Positions 1-8,683 of a stretch of DNA of 64,000 nt are shown here, piece after piece. How positions within the stretch are numbered: position 1 is the stretch's first letter; each line of letters starts with the position of its first letter. The notes below the pieces were generated by a model. The model worked only from the letters and a program-made list of their open reading frames with translations, did not search any database and had not been told where the DNA came from. A program made the position numbers and the translations under genes. Source of the DNA: Streptomyces albipurpureus (lineage in GTDB: Bacteria; Actinomycetota; Actinomycetes; Streptomycetales; Streptomycetaceae); NCBI RefSeq assembly GCF_023701525.1, contig NZ_JAMQAW010000011.1, forward strand, positions 147,567 to 211,566, written 5' to 3'.

Positions 1-147
1 TGGGCGGACCAGACCGCTCAGCAGCACTGATACAGGCGGACCCCGGTGTCCGCGCGGAGCGGGATACGGGGGTCCCACGGCTCATCACCGCCTGGATCTC
101 GGCTCTAGCGAGCCACAAGGAGGCCGGTTCGCACGAAGAGGTACGAG

Positions 148-1638
148 TTACCAGTTCGCGGGCGCGTAGTCCTTGAGGAAGCAGCCGTAGAGATCTTCGC
201 CGGCCTCGCCACGGACGATGGGGTCATAGACCCGAGCCGCGCCGTCGACCAGGTCGAGGGGGGCGTGGAAGCCCTCGTCGGCCAGTCGCATCTTGTCGGG
301 GTGCGGACGCTCGTCGGTGATCCAGCCGGTGTCGACGGCGGTCATCAAGATGCCGTCGGACTCGAACATCTCCTGGGCGCTGGTGCGGGTGAGCATGTTC
401 AGCGCGGCCTTGGCCATGTTGGTGTGCGGATGCCCGGCGCCCTTGTAGCCGCGGCTGAAGACGCCCTCCATCGCGGAGACGTTCACCACATAGGTCCGCG
501 GGCCGGCCGCCGCCGACATCGCCGAGCGCAATCGGCTGATCAGGATGAACGGTGCGGTCGAGTTGCAGAGCTGGACCTCCAGCAACTCCATCGGCTCGAC
601 CTCGGAGACGGTCTGCACCCAGCTGTTGGTGTGGTGCAGATCGGGGACCAGGCCACCCGCGTCGATCGCGGTACCCGCTTCGATGCGGGCGGGCGTCGCA
701 GAGCCGGAGACCAGCGCGAGCCCGGTGACGTCAGCGGCGCTCAACCCCTCGCCGGCGGCCGAGGGCAACGCGGCCACGGAGTTGACCGCGCCACTTCCAA
801 AGGTGCCGATGACCTGCGCGGGTGGCAGCTCACCCGCGGGCAGCGGGGCGCTTTCGGCGGCGATGAGCTCCCGGTACGCCTGCGGTGAGCGACGCACGGT
901 CTGTGCGGCGTTGTTGATCAGGATGTCCAACGGCCCCGCGGCGGCCACCGAGTCGGCGAGCGCCACGACCTGCGCCGGATCACGGAGGTCAATGCCGACG
1001 ATCTTGAGCCGATGAATCCACTCATCACTGTCCGGCATCGCCTTGAAGCGTCGGATGGCATCGCTCGGGAAACGGGTGGTGATGGTCGTGTGCGCACCGT
1101 CCCTCAGCAGCCGTAGCGCGATATACATACCGATCTTGGCGCGCCCACCGGTGAGCAGGGCACGCTTGCCGCTCAGATCGGTACGGGCGTCCCGGCGGGC
1201 ACGGTTCTCGGCCGCGCACGCCTGGCACAGCTGGTGGTAGAAGGCATCGACCTCGGTGTAGCGGGTCTTGCAGATGTAGCAGGACCGGGGACGCTGGAGT
1301 ATCCCGGCGATCTCACCCAGGACGGAGGAAGAAGGCAGCAGGCCTTCGGTCTCATCGTCGATCCGCTCGGCGGAACCCGTGGCGGTGGCCTCGGTGACCG
1401 CCCTGTCATGGGCGGTCTTGGCGGCCCGGCGCTCCTGTCGGCGGCGTTGCTTGACCGTGCGGTACACGCCGGCCGTGGCGCGTCGCACGGCAATGGCGTC
1501 CGGGTGGTCGACCTCCAGTTTGTCCAGCTCGTCAAGCACGCTGAGGCAGACGGCAAGCCGCTCGGGGTCGATGCCTGGCCCGTACACCAAGCTGTCCTCT
1601 GTCACCGTCATGACCGCAGTCGTTCCTCTATCGCTCAT
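148..1638 (-). CDS. Zinc-ribbon-fused SDR family oxidoreductase
   Basis: A 496-residue protein with two parts. Residues 1-150 carry a charged helical stretch and then a four-cysteine knuckle (C120-x2-C123, C138-x2-C141) that looks like a zinc ribbon. From about 158 onward it is a short-chain dehydrogenase: the cofactor loop TGGRAKIG (163-170), the NNAA motif (about 242-245), the serine of NVS (S388) and the lysine K410. The usual catalytic Tyr four residues before that Lys is Thr406, so the active site is not the standard YxxxK. Function is therefore an NAD(P)-dependent reductase-like fold of unknown substrate. The first ATG (1638) has no clear ribosome binding site; an ATG nine codons in has GAGGA upstream at a long spacing, so the start is uncertain. 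It lies about 100 bp downstream of the FhuF-like gene on the same strand. Confidence 0.8.
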   Translation of the reverse strand: MSDRGTTAVMTVTEDSLVYGPGIDPERLAVCLSVLDELDKLEVDHPDAIAVRRATAGVYRTVKQRRRQERRAAKTAHDRAVTEATATGSAERIDDETEGLLPSSSVLGEIAGILQRPRSCYICKTRYTEVDAFYHQLCQACAAENRARRDARTDLSGKRALLTGGRAKIGMYIALRLLRDGAHTTITTRFPSDAIRRFKAMPDSDEWIHRLKIVGIDLRDPAQVVALADSVAAAGPLDILINNAAQTVRRSPQAYRELIAAESAPLPAGELPPAQVIGTFGSGAVNSVAALPSAAGEGLSAADVTGLALVSGSATPARIEAGTAIDAGGLVPDLHHTNSWVQTVSEVEPMELLEVQLCNSTAPFILISRLRSAMSAAAGPRTYVVNVSAMEGVFSRGYKGAGHPHTNMAKAALNMLTRTSAQEMFESDGILMTAVDTGWITDERPHPDKMRLADEGFHAPLDLVDGAARVYDPIVRGEAGEDLYGCFLKDYAPANW

Positions 1639-1737
1639 ACGCTGGGGGTTTCAAAAGCGCAACTTTACTGAGCAAAAGGGTGACGGCAAAATGCACCGTT
1701 CGCCCCCGTGGGGAGACGAACGTCATCCTCCGGGCGA

Positions 1738-2481
1738 TCAGGGTGTCGGGCGCACCGGCGGGTGGTCGAAGACACAGTCCCCGCAGAGCCCGCCGCCGGG
1801 GGCGCGGTAGTACAGACAGCAACTGCCCCGGCGCATCGATGAGCCACGGACGGTGCCGGCGAGGTCGGGATGGCGAAGGAGCTCACCGGCCAGGAGGGCG
1901 GCCCGCTCGGCCACATCGACTCTGCCCCCTCGACGGGCCCAGCCGTCGATCTGGCGTACCGCCCCGGCGAGCGCCGAGCCGGCGTTGCCCCACAGCAGCC
2001 GTCGGGAGACGGGGGTGTCACGGCGCAGCGCCTCGGCGAGCGGTACGAGGTGGGCGTACTGAACGGTGTCCCGAATGCGCGCCGCGGTACCCGGCATCGC
2101 GCGCGGTGCGACCGGACGGCTCGGTTCCAGCAACCAGAGGTCATCCGGTGCGCCACGGCCTGGGGCCCAGACGAGCCGCTCGGGGTCGAGGGAGGGCAGT
2201 GCCCCGTAGAGCGCCGCCGCCCCCAGGGCGATGGACCAGAGGCGGGCAGCGAGCCCGAGCTGGGCGATCGAGGCGGCGACCCGCCGCTCCGGGACGGCCA
2301 GCTTGGCCATGACCGTGTCGACACGGAGGGTGAGGAGGGAGTCATCGCCCGAGTAGATCCGAGCGAGGGGCGCACCCGTCGCCGCGGGGGCAGTCGGTGC
2401 CTCGGTGGGCGTCGAGCTTCGCAGGGCGAAGAAACCACCGATCGAACTGAGTTCCCGCAGATCCACGTGCCCTGGCCGCAC
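1738..2481 (-). CDS. FhuF-like (2Fe-2S)-binding protein
   Basis: A 247-residue cytosolic protein ending in the hallmark of the ferric siderophore reductase FhuF: adjacent cysteines C221-C222, ten residues, then C233-x2-C236. In FhuF this CC-x10-C-x2-C set holds a 2Fe-2S cluster used to reduce iron in imported siderophores. The rest of the chain is helical and Ala/Arg-rich with no other recognisable motif. The GTG start at 2481 has a GACGGAG-type ribosome site just upstream. Its promoter must lie in the 195-bp gap shared with the divergent transporter gene. Iron reduction is inferred from the motif only; there is no siderophore gene beside it. Confidence 0.75.
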   Translation of the reverse strand: MRPGHVDLRELSSIGGFFALRSSTPTEAPTAPAATGAPLARIYSGDDSLLTLRVDTVMAKLAVPERRVAASIAQLGLAARLWSIALGAAALYGALPSLDPERLVWAPGRGAPDDLWLLEPSRPVAPRAMPGTAARIRDTVQYAHLVPLAEALRRDTPVSRRLLWGNAGSALAGAVRQIDGWARRGGRVDVAERAALLAGELLRHPDLAGTVRGSSMRRGSCCLYYRAPGGGLCGDCVFDHPPVRPTP

Positions 2482-2676
2482 TCCGTCACCCCTTACGGGT
2501 TACCCCTCGGTCACCTTAACCATGGTCGAGGTTGCCCTTTTCTCTGGCACCCCCTCTGACCTGCATAACAGTCGCGCATGGGACTTTTGGCCTACGCTCG
2601 TACTCCGTCGGCAGTACGTCCAATTGACTGCTCAAGGACGACGACGTGAGCGCCGAACAGGGAGATTGTGGTCTGT

Positions 2677-3759
2677 ATGAGTTCCCTCGTGCTGGCCGTG
2701 CTCCTGTCGCTGGTCTCCGCGGTCGCGTACGCGGCCGGGGCGATCATGCAGGAGCATGTCGCCGCAGCCACTCCCGCCCGGCCGTACGCCCCCCTGCATC
2801 ACGCCGGGTGGTGGTTCGCCGTGTCCCTCAACGGCTTCGGGGCGGTGCTGCATGTGGTGGCGCTTGCCTATGGGCCACTGAGCCTGGTCCAGCCACTGGG
2901 CGCGCTGACCATAGTCTTCGCCCTGCCGATGGCGGCCCTCTTCGTCCGGCGCAAGGCAGGCGCGACAGCCTGGCGCGGGGCACTGATGGCGACGGCCGGC
3001 CTCGCCGGTCTGCTGGCGCTCGCCGGCGACGCGGGCTCCCACACCCTGGGCACGGGTCAGCGGGGCGTACTCGCCGCGGCGACCCTCGGCGCTATCGCCC
3101 TGATCTTCCTGGTCGCCCAGACCATTCACCGGCCGGTGTTGCGGAGCGTGCTGCTGGCCGCGGCGGCGGGCGTGGCGTTCGGTATCGCTTCGGTGTTCAC
3201 CAAAACGGTCGCGATGAGCTGGGAGTGGGCCCGACCGCTGGTCCAGTGGCCGAGTCTGGCGCTGATCTCGGTGTTGGCGATCGGTGGACTGCTGCTGTCG
3301 CAGGCCTCCTACCGGGGCGCGGGCCTCGCCGCCCCCTTGGCCACCGTCACCGTCGTCAACCCGGTGGTGGCCGCGGCCGTGGGGATCACCATGTTCGGTG
3401 AGGGCTTCCGCTACGGCGTACTGGGCACGGTGCTGGCGCTGGGATTCGGAGCACTGGCCACCAGCGGTCTGATGCTGCTCACGAGCGAGCGGTTGAGCGC
3501 CGCTGGTGGCACGGCTGGTCCGGCCGAGTCAGCGGCGCCGCAGGACGACCCGACCGAGACTGATCCAAGCGAGGTTCCGACCGGGCGGACGGCACTGCCC
3601 CGTCCGTCCGCCGAGCCGGAGCTGCTGGCTGTGGTGATCTCAGAGCGAGACGCCACCCGCCCTGAGGTAGGCCAGGGGGTCGATGTCGGACCCGTACCCA
3701 GGCCCCGTACGAACCTCGAAGTGGAGATGCGGTCCCGAGCTGTTGCCGGTGGATCCTGA
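2677..3759 (+). CDS. DMT (EamA-like) family membrane transporter
   Basis: A 360-residue integral membrane protein with about nine or ten hydrophobic segments between residues 3 and 270, the layout of drug/metabolite transporters of the EamA type, followed by a Pro/Glu-rich cytoplasmic tail. The substrate cannot be read from sequence. The ATG at 2677 starts directly in the first membrane helix; a GTG three codons upstream is closer to the AGGGAG ribosome site and is possible. The last 40 residues are written on the opposite strand of the end of the Rpf-LysM-M23 gene (120 bp of convergent overlap). Their composition differs from the membrane part, which suggests the original stop codon was lost and the gene read on. 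Confidence 0.75.
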   Translation: MSSLVLAVLLSLVSAVAYAAGAIMQEHVAAATPARPYAPLHHAGWWFAVSLNGFGAVLHVVALAYGPLSLVQPLGALTIVFALPMAALFVRRKAGATAWRGALMATAGLAGLLALAGDAGSHTLGTGQRGVLAAATLGAIALIFLVAQTIHRPVLRSVLLAAAAGVAFGIASVFTKTVAMSWEWARPLVQWPSLALISVLAIGGLLLSQASYRGAGLAAPLATVTVVNPVVAAAVGITMFGEGFRYGVLGTVLALGFGALATSGLMLLTSERLSAAGGTAGPAESAAPQDDPTETDPSEVPTGRTALPRPSAEPELLAVVISERDATRPEVGQGVDVGPVPRPRTNLEVEMRSRAVAGGS

Positions 3760-4962
3760 GCGGGCGATCCGCTGACCGCTGGCCACCTCCTGGCCGGCTC
3801 GTACGCTCAGCGCCGACAGATGGGCGTACTGGCTGTATCTGCCGTCGTTGTGCCGGATGACGACCTGATAGCCGTAGGAGCCGCCCCAACCCGCCGAGAT
3901 GATCCGTCCCGAGGCGACCGCCTTCACCGAGGTACCCGTGGGGACGGGGAAGTCAACGCCGGTGTGGTAGCCGCTGGACCAGGCCGAACCCGTCTTGCGG
4001 TACGGGGTTCCGGTGGAGGAGTCGACCGGGGCGCTCAGCCTGGATGTGCGGGCGGGCTTGCTCGCGCTGGCCGGCCTGGCCTCCTGCTTCTTGACCGTCT
4101 GCTTCTTGGGGGGCTGCTGCTGCGGCGCCTGCTGTTTCGACGGCTTCTGCTGCGGCGGCTGCTGCTTGGGGGTCTGCTGCCTCACCCCCGGACGCGGCTT
4201 GGTCTCGCGCTTGTCATCGGCCTTGTCGGGCTGGGTCCCCGGACGGTCCTTGGTCGGGGCCTGCATCCGGACCACGAGTCGCTGCCCGGGGTGGATCATG
4301 TCCGGGTCGGAGCCGATGACGGGCCGGTTCTGGCTGTACAGCCGCTGCCAGCCGCCCTTGACCTGCTCGCTCTTCGCGATCTTGGAGAGCGAGTCGCCAT
4401 GAGTCACGGTGTAGCCCTCACGCTGGGTGGGGACCGCGGTCGGTGTGGCCTTCGGCTGTGCGGCGGGCGCGGCGGCACGCGGGGCGGCCGCCTTCTTGGG
4501 GGAGGTCCGCTCGCTCTGGGCGGCCGCACGATCGCCCCGGTCGGCCGACTGGCCACGATCCGGTGAAACCTGCGGGGCATCTCCACCGCGGGTCAGACCC
4601 GCGCGGACCGAGCAGGTGGGCCAAGCCCCGGGGCCCTGCCCCTTGAGGACCCGCTCGGCGATGAGGATCTGCTGATCCTTGCTCGCGAGATCCGCCCGCG
4701 GGGCGTACTCACGGCCGCCGTACTCCTCCCAGGTGGCCTGCGAGAACTGGAGACCGCCGAAGTAGCCGTTGCCGGTGTTGATGGTCCACTGATTGGTGGA
4801 CTCACACGCGGCGACCTTCTCCCAGACATCCACCGAGGCGGCCTGCGCTGGTCCCGCCCCGATCAGCGGAAGCGCCATTCCCGCACCGCTGGCGGTGACA
4901 GTGAGGGAGGCTCGGTTGATGCGGCTCGGCTGGTATCGGCGGTGCCGACCTGTTGCGGCCAT
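3640..4962 (-). CDS. Secreted Rpf-like transglycosylase / LysM / M23 peptidase
   Basis: A 440-residue exported cell-wall enzyme. A basic N-terminus with hydrophobic core and AQA cleavage site (about residues 1-41) is followed by a transglycosylase-like Rpf domain (about 43-121; begins VWEKVAACES, contains GYFGGLQFS), as in resuscitation-promoting factors. A Pro/Ala linker leads to a LysM repeat (about 183-232, peptidoglycan binding). Then comes a Gln/Lys/Pro low-complexity spacer and an M23 endopeptidase domain (about 330-430) with the zinc motifs HTGVDF and HLHFE. It probably cleaves both glycan and peptide parts of peptidoglycan during growth or germination. The start ATG is preceded by GGGGGAG. 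Upstream, on this strand, two AGATCAC-family direct repeats with an 11-bp period may be regulatory. Confidence 0.88.
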   Translation of the reverse strand: MAATGRHRRYQPSRINRASLTVTASGAGMALPLIGAGPAQAASVDVWEKVAACESTNQWTINTGNGYFGGLQFSQATWEEYGGREYAPRADLASKDQQILIAERVLKGQGPGAWPTCSVRAGLTRGGDAPQVSPDRGQSADRGDRAAAQSERTSPKKAAAPRAAAPAAQPKATPTAVPTQREGYTVTHGDSLSKIAKSEQVKGGWQRLYSQNRPVIGSDPDMIHPGQRLVVRMQAPTKDRPGTQPDKADDKRETKPRPGVRQQTPKQQPPQQKPSKQQAPQQQPPKKQTVKKQEARPASASKPARTSRLSAPVDSSTGTPYRKTGSAWSSGYHTGVDFPVPTGTSVKAVASGRIISAGWGGSYGYQVVIRHNDGRYSQYAHLSALSVRAGQEVASGQRIARSGSTGNSSGPHLHFEVRTGPGYGSDIDPLAYLRAGGVSL

Positions 4963-5568
4963 GGCAGTACTCCCCCATTGAACAGATTGGTCAGATCACA
5001 AAAAGATCACGCTCAAGCCGTCAACTTAAATGCTCCATATGGGTGATGACAAGAGCTCAGCCCGGGGCGCACCGAGGCAGAGGGGGCGGGAACACCCCCA
5101 AGTACCCGTCAAACAAAGGCCCTTGGTTCAGCGGGACGGTCAGCTGAGAGCCGAGGAGCGCATCACGGCGAGAGCGGACTCGACGGGGAGCGTACCGCCG
5201 GGACAGGCGTCGGATCGGGCGAATGATGTCTTCAACCGGTCCGGGCCTCGGCGAAGGCAGGCCCGAGTTCGGCCCAGACGGGCCGGGGCTCCGCACAGGA
5301 CCCCGTGGAACCGAGGCAGCCCTGCGGAGCGGCTGAGACGTCCAGGGAGCACCGATGCCCTGGCGCCGCAGGCCCACAAGGCCACCACCGCCACGAGCAC
5401 GCCTGGGCACGGCCGCAGACCACTTCCGCAGAGCACCTGGGCGATGCTCTCCTTGCCGCCCCCGAAATGCGCCGAACGTCCGGTTCCTCGAAGATCGGTG
5501 AGTGGCTGCGTCCGCGCGTACGCGTATGGGAAGGCGGACGGGTTCGCCAACGGACCGGGAGCGAAAGC
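4963..5568. other. Divergent intergenic region, no gene seen
   Basis: About 600 bp separate the Rpf-LysM-M23 gene from gnd, and both promoters must lie here. On the plus strand AGATCAC occurs at 4993-4999 and 5004-5010, one helical turn apart, in an AT-rich patch close to the peptidase start. A c-di-AMP (ydaO) riboswitch, which precedes some Streptomyces rpf genes, was looked for; a few short similarities exist but not the conserved core. Open frames upstream of gnd look like chance readings of GC-rich DNA. Confidence 0.5.
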
Positions 5569-7011
5569 ATGAGTGGAACAGCCCAGATCGGTGTGACGGG
5601 ACTGGCGGTGATGGGCCGCAACCTCGCCCGGAACTTCGCCCGAAACGGCTTCACGGTCGCCGTGCACAACAGGACGACCGCCAGAACACGGGAGTTGGTG
5701 GACGCGTTCGGCGGCGAGGGCGCCTTTGTCGCTGCCGAGTCACCCGAGGACTTCGTAGCGGCCCTGGAGCCCCCGCGACGGCTGGTCATCATGGTGAAGG
5801 CGGGCGATCCCACGGACGCGGTGATCGAGGAGTTCGCTCCGCTGCTGGAGAAGGGCGATGTCATCATCGACGGCGGCAACGCCCACTTCGCCGACACCAG
5901 ACGTCGGGAGCAGGAGTTGCGCCGGCGCGGCATCCACTTCGTGGGCACCGGAATCTCGGGCGGCGAGGAAGGCGCGTTGCACGGACCGAGCATCATGCCC
6001 GGCGGGTCCGTCGAGTCATACGCCTCGCTCGGACCGCTGCTGGAGCGGATCGCCGCCAAGGCCCCCGACGGTACGCCCACGGTCACACACATCGGGCCGG
6101 ACGGCGCGGGCCACTTTGTGAAGATGGTCCACAACGGCATCGAGTACGCGGATATGCAGCTCATCGGCGAGGCGTACCATCTGCTGCGCTCCGTCGCGGG
6201 GTTCTCCCCCACCCGCATCGCCGACACCTTCCGCGGCTGGAACGCCGGGCGGCTCGACTCCTATCTGATCGAGATCACGGCCGAGGTGCTCGCCCATACG
6301 GACGCGGCGACGGGCCGACCGTTCGTGGATGTCGTTCTGGACCAGGCGGAGCAGAAGGGCACCGGTCGCTGGACCGTGCAGATCGCCCTTGATCTCGGGG
6401 TACCGGTCTCCGGCATCGCCGAGGCGGTCTTCGCCCGCTCGCTCTCGGGGCACGCGGACCTCAGATCAGCCTCGCGCGGGCTACCGGGACCGACTCCCGC
6501 ACCCTTGAGCGGGGATGCGGCGGACCGGTTCGCGGCGCGCGTGGAACAGGCGCTGTACGCGTCCAAGATCGTCTCGTACACCCAGGGCTTCCACCAGATC
6601 AGGGCGGGCAGCGACCTCTACGACTGGGATATCGACCTGGGTGCGGTGGCCTCGATCTGGCGGGCCGGTTGCATCATCCGGGCCGCGTTCCTGGACCGCA
6701 TCCGCGGCGCCTACGACACACGGCCCGATCTGCCGAGCCTGCTCTCGGACGCGGAGTTCACGGCTGAGATCGGAGCAGCACAGGACGATTGGCGCGAAGT
6801 GGTGGCGACCGCAGCCCGGCAGGGCATCCCCACGCCCGGCTTTTCGGCCGCTCTCGCGTACTACGACGCGCTAAGGGCCGAACGGCTGCCCGCTGCGCTC
6901 ACCCAGGGGCAGCGGGACTTCTTCGGGGCACACACCTATCGGCGCATCGACCGCGAGGGGGTGTTCCACACCCTGTGGGGTGGCGACCGCTCAGAGGTCG
7001 CGGTCGGCTGA
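5569..7011 (+). CDS. gnd: 6-phosphogluconate dehydrogenase (decarboxylating)
   Basis: A 480-residue cytosolic enzyme that oxidises and decarboxylates 6-phosphogluconate to ribulose 5-phosphate in the pentose phosphate pathway. Visible marks are the Rossmann loop GVTGLAVMGRNLARNFA near the N-terminus, the substrate-binding stretch GTGISGGEEGALHGPSIMPG, the catalytic lysine segment KMVHNGIEYADMQLIGEAY and the C-terminal HTLWGGDRSE. Length matches the long, homodimeric form. The ATG at 5569 is chosen because it begins directly at the conserved domain and has GGGAG seven bases upstream; the reading frame stays open for 88 codons further upstream but that part shows no similarity to the family. 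A 20-bp stem terminator follows the stop. Confidence 0.95.
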   Translation: MSGTAQIGVTGLAVMGRNLARNFARNGFTVAVHNRTTARTRELVDAFGGEGAFVAAESPEDFVAALEPPRRLVIMVKAGDPTDAVIEEFAPLLEKGDVIIDGGNAHFADTRRREQELRRRGIHFVGTGISGGEEGALHGPSIMPGGSVESYASLGPLLERIAAKAPDGTPTVTHIGPDGAGHFVKMVHNGIEYADMQLIGEAYHLLRSVAGFSPTRIADTFRGWNAGRLDSYLIEITAEVLAHTDAATGRPFVDVVLDQAEQKGTGRWTVQIALDLGVPVSGIAEAVFARSLSGHADLRSASRGLPGPTPAPLSGDAADRFAARVEQALYASKIVSYTQGFHQIRAGSDLYDWDIDLGAVASIWRAGCIIRAAFLDRIRGAYDTRPDLPSLLSDAEFTAEIGAAQDDWREVVATAARQGIPTPGFSAALAYYDALRAERLPAALTQGQRDFFGAHTYRRIDREGVFHTLWGGDRSEVAVG

Positions 7012-7027
7012 ACACGGTACTCGGGCT

Positions 7028-7069
7028 GGTGTGGGGGTACCGGGCCAGTTGGCCCGGTACCCCCACACC
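7028..7069. terminator. Strong hairpin terminator after gnd
   Basis: A perfect 20-bp inverted repeat (7028-7047 with 7050-7069) with a two-base centre, lying 17 bp after the gnd stop and 24 bp beyond the stop of the converging proline-rich gene. It can act for both. No U-run follows, as is usual in Streptomyces. Confidence 0.85.
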
Positions 7070-7092
7070 CGTTCATCTGCCGAGTCTGCGGA

Positions 7093-7287
7093 TCAGACCG
7101 GACCCGGGGCAGGCTGCGGCTCGGGGGGCTGGGGCTGAGGGCTGGGGGTCGGCGCGGGTGGAATGGGGTCAGGTGCGGGCCCCGGTGGTGGTGACGGGGT
7201 GGGCACCGGCCCAGGAATCGGCCCTGGAGTCGGCCCTGGCGGCCCCGGGGTCGGGACGGGCGAGGGGGGTACGGGTGGTTGGGTCAT
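7093..7287 (-). CDS. Proline-rich microprotein
   Basis: A 64-residue protein that is more than half proline, built of PTPGP, PGPxP and PEPQPAP-like repeats after a short MTQPP start. It has no signal peptide, membrane segment or cysteine. The ATG at 7287 is supported by a very good ribosome site (GGAGG, six bases upstream), which is the main reason to accept it as real; upstream extension to 7383 would skip this site. Such a chain would be extended and might bind SH3-like or WW-like modules or act as a spacer; no function is known. It ends beside the gnd terminator and shares no operon with neighbours. Confidence 0.55.
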   Translation of the reverse strand: MTQPPVPPSPVPTPGPPGPTPGPIPGPVPTPSPPPGPAPDPIPPAPTPSPQPQPPEPQPAPGPV

Positions 7288-7390
7288 ACCAGACCTCCAT
7301 AGTGCGAAGTCATGCGTTCCCACTCTCTCCCCATCCGCGTTCCCCCGCCTGCGGGACCCACACCCGCTTTCCCCCTGCTTCACCCATGAC

Positions 7391-8101
7391 CTACCCCGTC
7401 GGGGTCAGGGACGGGTGCGGGCCCGTTGGTGGCACCGCTGACCGCGCGGCCAGAACCGCCGCACGCAGACCCGGGCGCGGACTGGAGAGCACGGGGACGC
7501 TGGTGGTGACCCGCTCGGCGACATCCGCCATGGATGCCTGCGCCAGCACGATGACATCGGCGGCGGGGCCGATCTCATCGACGGCGGCGGCCACGGCGTC
7601 GAGATAGCCGTCCCGATCACCTGTCTGGAACCGCTCCCAGGCCCCCTCGACCAGTACGGTCCGTAGCTGGGGCCCGCCGTCCGCCTGACCTGCGGTGGCC
7701 ATGGGGCGCGGTGACCTGGTGACCTCGTCGGTGATCAGTGCGGCCGTGGGCTCGACCGTGCTGTGCAGCGCGGCGACCACGGCGATCCGGCGGGAACGAG
7801 CCGCGACAGCGGCCATCGGACGATCGACCCGCAGCACCGGCACACCCAGCTCTGACGCGCTCGCTTCGGCGATGGCCCCCAGGGTGGAGCAGGTGCAGAG
7901 GATCGCGGTCGCACCCTGGGCGACCGCGCCGGCGAGTACCTCGGCCACCTGCGGGCCGACGGCATCCGCCCCCTCGGTGACGGCTCGATCCAGCAGGTCC
8001 TGATGTACCAGGTGGAGCAGCTCAACACCGGGATGGTCCTGGTCTCGCAGGGTGTCGAAGACAGGGACATGGACCGGGGAGGTGTGCAGCAGGGCGAGCA
8101 T
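7391..8101 (-). CDS. Aspartate/glutamate racemase-superfamily protein
   Basis: A 236-residue protein of the Asp/Glu/hydantoin racemase fold (two Rossmann-like halves). The first half has the catalytic-cysteine loop AILCTCSTLGAIAE. The matching loop of the second half reads VLAQASMADV, so the second catalytic Cys is replaced by Ala. One-cysteine members of this superfamily include arylmalonate decarboxylase- and maleate isomerase-like enzymes, so a true two-base racemase is unlikely. Substrate unknown. The start ATG at 8101 is chosen because a longer frame would begin inside the 39-bp palindrome upstream, which is best read as the terminator of the preceding gene. Confidence 0.75.
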   Translation of the reverse strand: MLALLHTSPVHVPVFDTLRDQDHPGVELLHLVHQDLLDRAVTEGADAVGPQVAEVLAGAVAQGATAILCTCSTLGAIAEASASELGVPVLRVDRPMAAVAARSRRIAVVAALHSTVEPTAALITDEVTRSPRPMATAGQADGGPQLRTVLVEGAWERFQTGDRDGYLDAVAAAVDEIGPAADVIVLAQASMADVAERVTTSVPVLSSPRPGLRAAVLAARSAVPPTGPHPSLTPTG

Positions 8102-8132
8102 GGACGCAGCGTAGCGGCCGCTCCTCCCCGCA

Positions 8133-8171
8133 ACCGGGGGTGGCATCCTGGTCCAGGATGCCACCCCCGGT
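8133..8171. terminator. Perfect palindromic terminator
   Basis: Two 19-bp arms (8133-8151 and 8153-8171) match perfectly around a single base. It stands between the stop of the upstream GNAT gene and the start of the racemase-like gene, both on the minus strand, so it most likely ends the GNAT transcript. It could also be a cruciform or a protein site just upstream of the racemase start. Confidence 0.7.
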
Positions 8172-8226
8172 CAGCCCCATACGCCCTCGCGCTGGTGGCG
8201 CTGGTCAGGGCCGATGGCTTTCCGGC

Positions 8227-8577
8227 TCACCACTGCTGCGGGCTCTTTCCGAGTTGCTCCTTGGCCGCGGCGACAAGCTCGGCCGGAGGTTCGGGAGCCT
8301 CGTCGGGGTGTCGCTGGGCCCACTTCGCCGCGTACGGGCAGAGGGGCACGACCGGCACCGCCTCACGGGCGGCGATCGCGTAGAACTCCCGCACCAGCGC
8401 GCCCGCGATTCCCCGGCCTTCGTGCTCCTGCTCGACAACGGTGTGCACCGCGACCAGAGCGGCCGGGGCTCCCTCCAGGGTGAAGTACGCGATACGACCG
8501 ATGACCTGGCCGTTCTCATACGCCTCCAGAAGGCCCTTGCTCCTGTTGTCACGAATGTCGAACTCCTGCTCCGGCAT
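8227..8577 (-). CDS. YjdJ-type GNAT N-acetyltransferase
   Basis: A 116-residue single-domain protein of the short Gcn5-related acetyltransferase group (YjdJ/GtlE-like). The acetyl-CoA loop reads VEQEHEGRGIAGALVREFY and the C-terminal part has the family's LCPYAAKWAQRHP signature. These small enzymes lack a defined substrate. The ATG at 8577 begins MPEQEFDIRDN, the normal family start; the open frame runs 57 codons further upstream without similarity. It lies between panD and the racemase-like gene on the same strand, but a strong hairpin follows it. Confidence 0.85.
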   Translation of the reverse strand: MPEQEFDIRDNRSKGLLEAYENGQVIGRIAYFTLEGAPAALVAVHTVVEQEHEGRGIAGALVREFYAIAAREAVPVVPLCPYAAKWAQRHPDEAPEPPAELVAAAKEQLGKSPQQW

Positions 8578-8683
8578 GGCAGACGGCTTCCTCGCTGTAG
8601 GCGTTGTGGCCCGTATGGACACAGTCGGACCGCTCCATACTGGTCTATTCCAGGCCCGCCAGGCGATTATCCGCGGCTCAGCG

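Noticed and set aside
4963..5260. Possible ydaO (c-di-AMP) riboswitch before the Rpf-LysM-M23 gene
   Set aside because: Such riboswitches occur before Streptomyces rpf genes and a few short stretches look similar, but the conserved core elements (GGGTGAATC-like and CCGACAGCTAACC-like) could not be found in order.
5305..5568. N-terminal extension of gnd
   Set aside because: The open frame upstream of 5569 has no similarity to the family, and the 5569 ATG has its own ribosome site and the normal family start.
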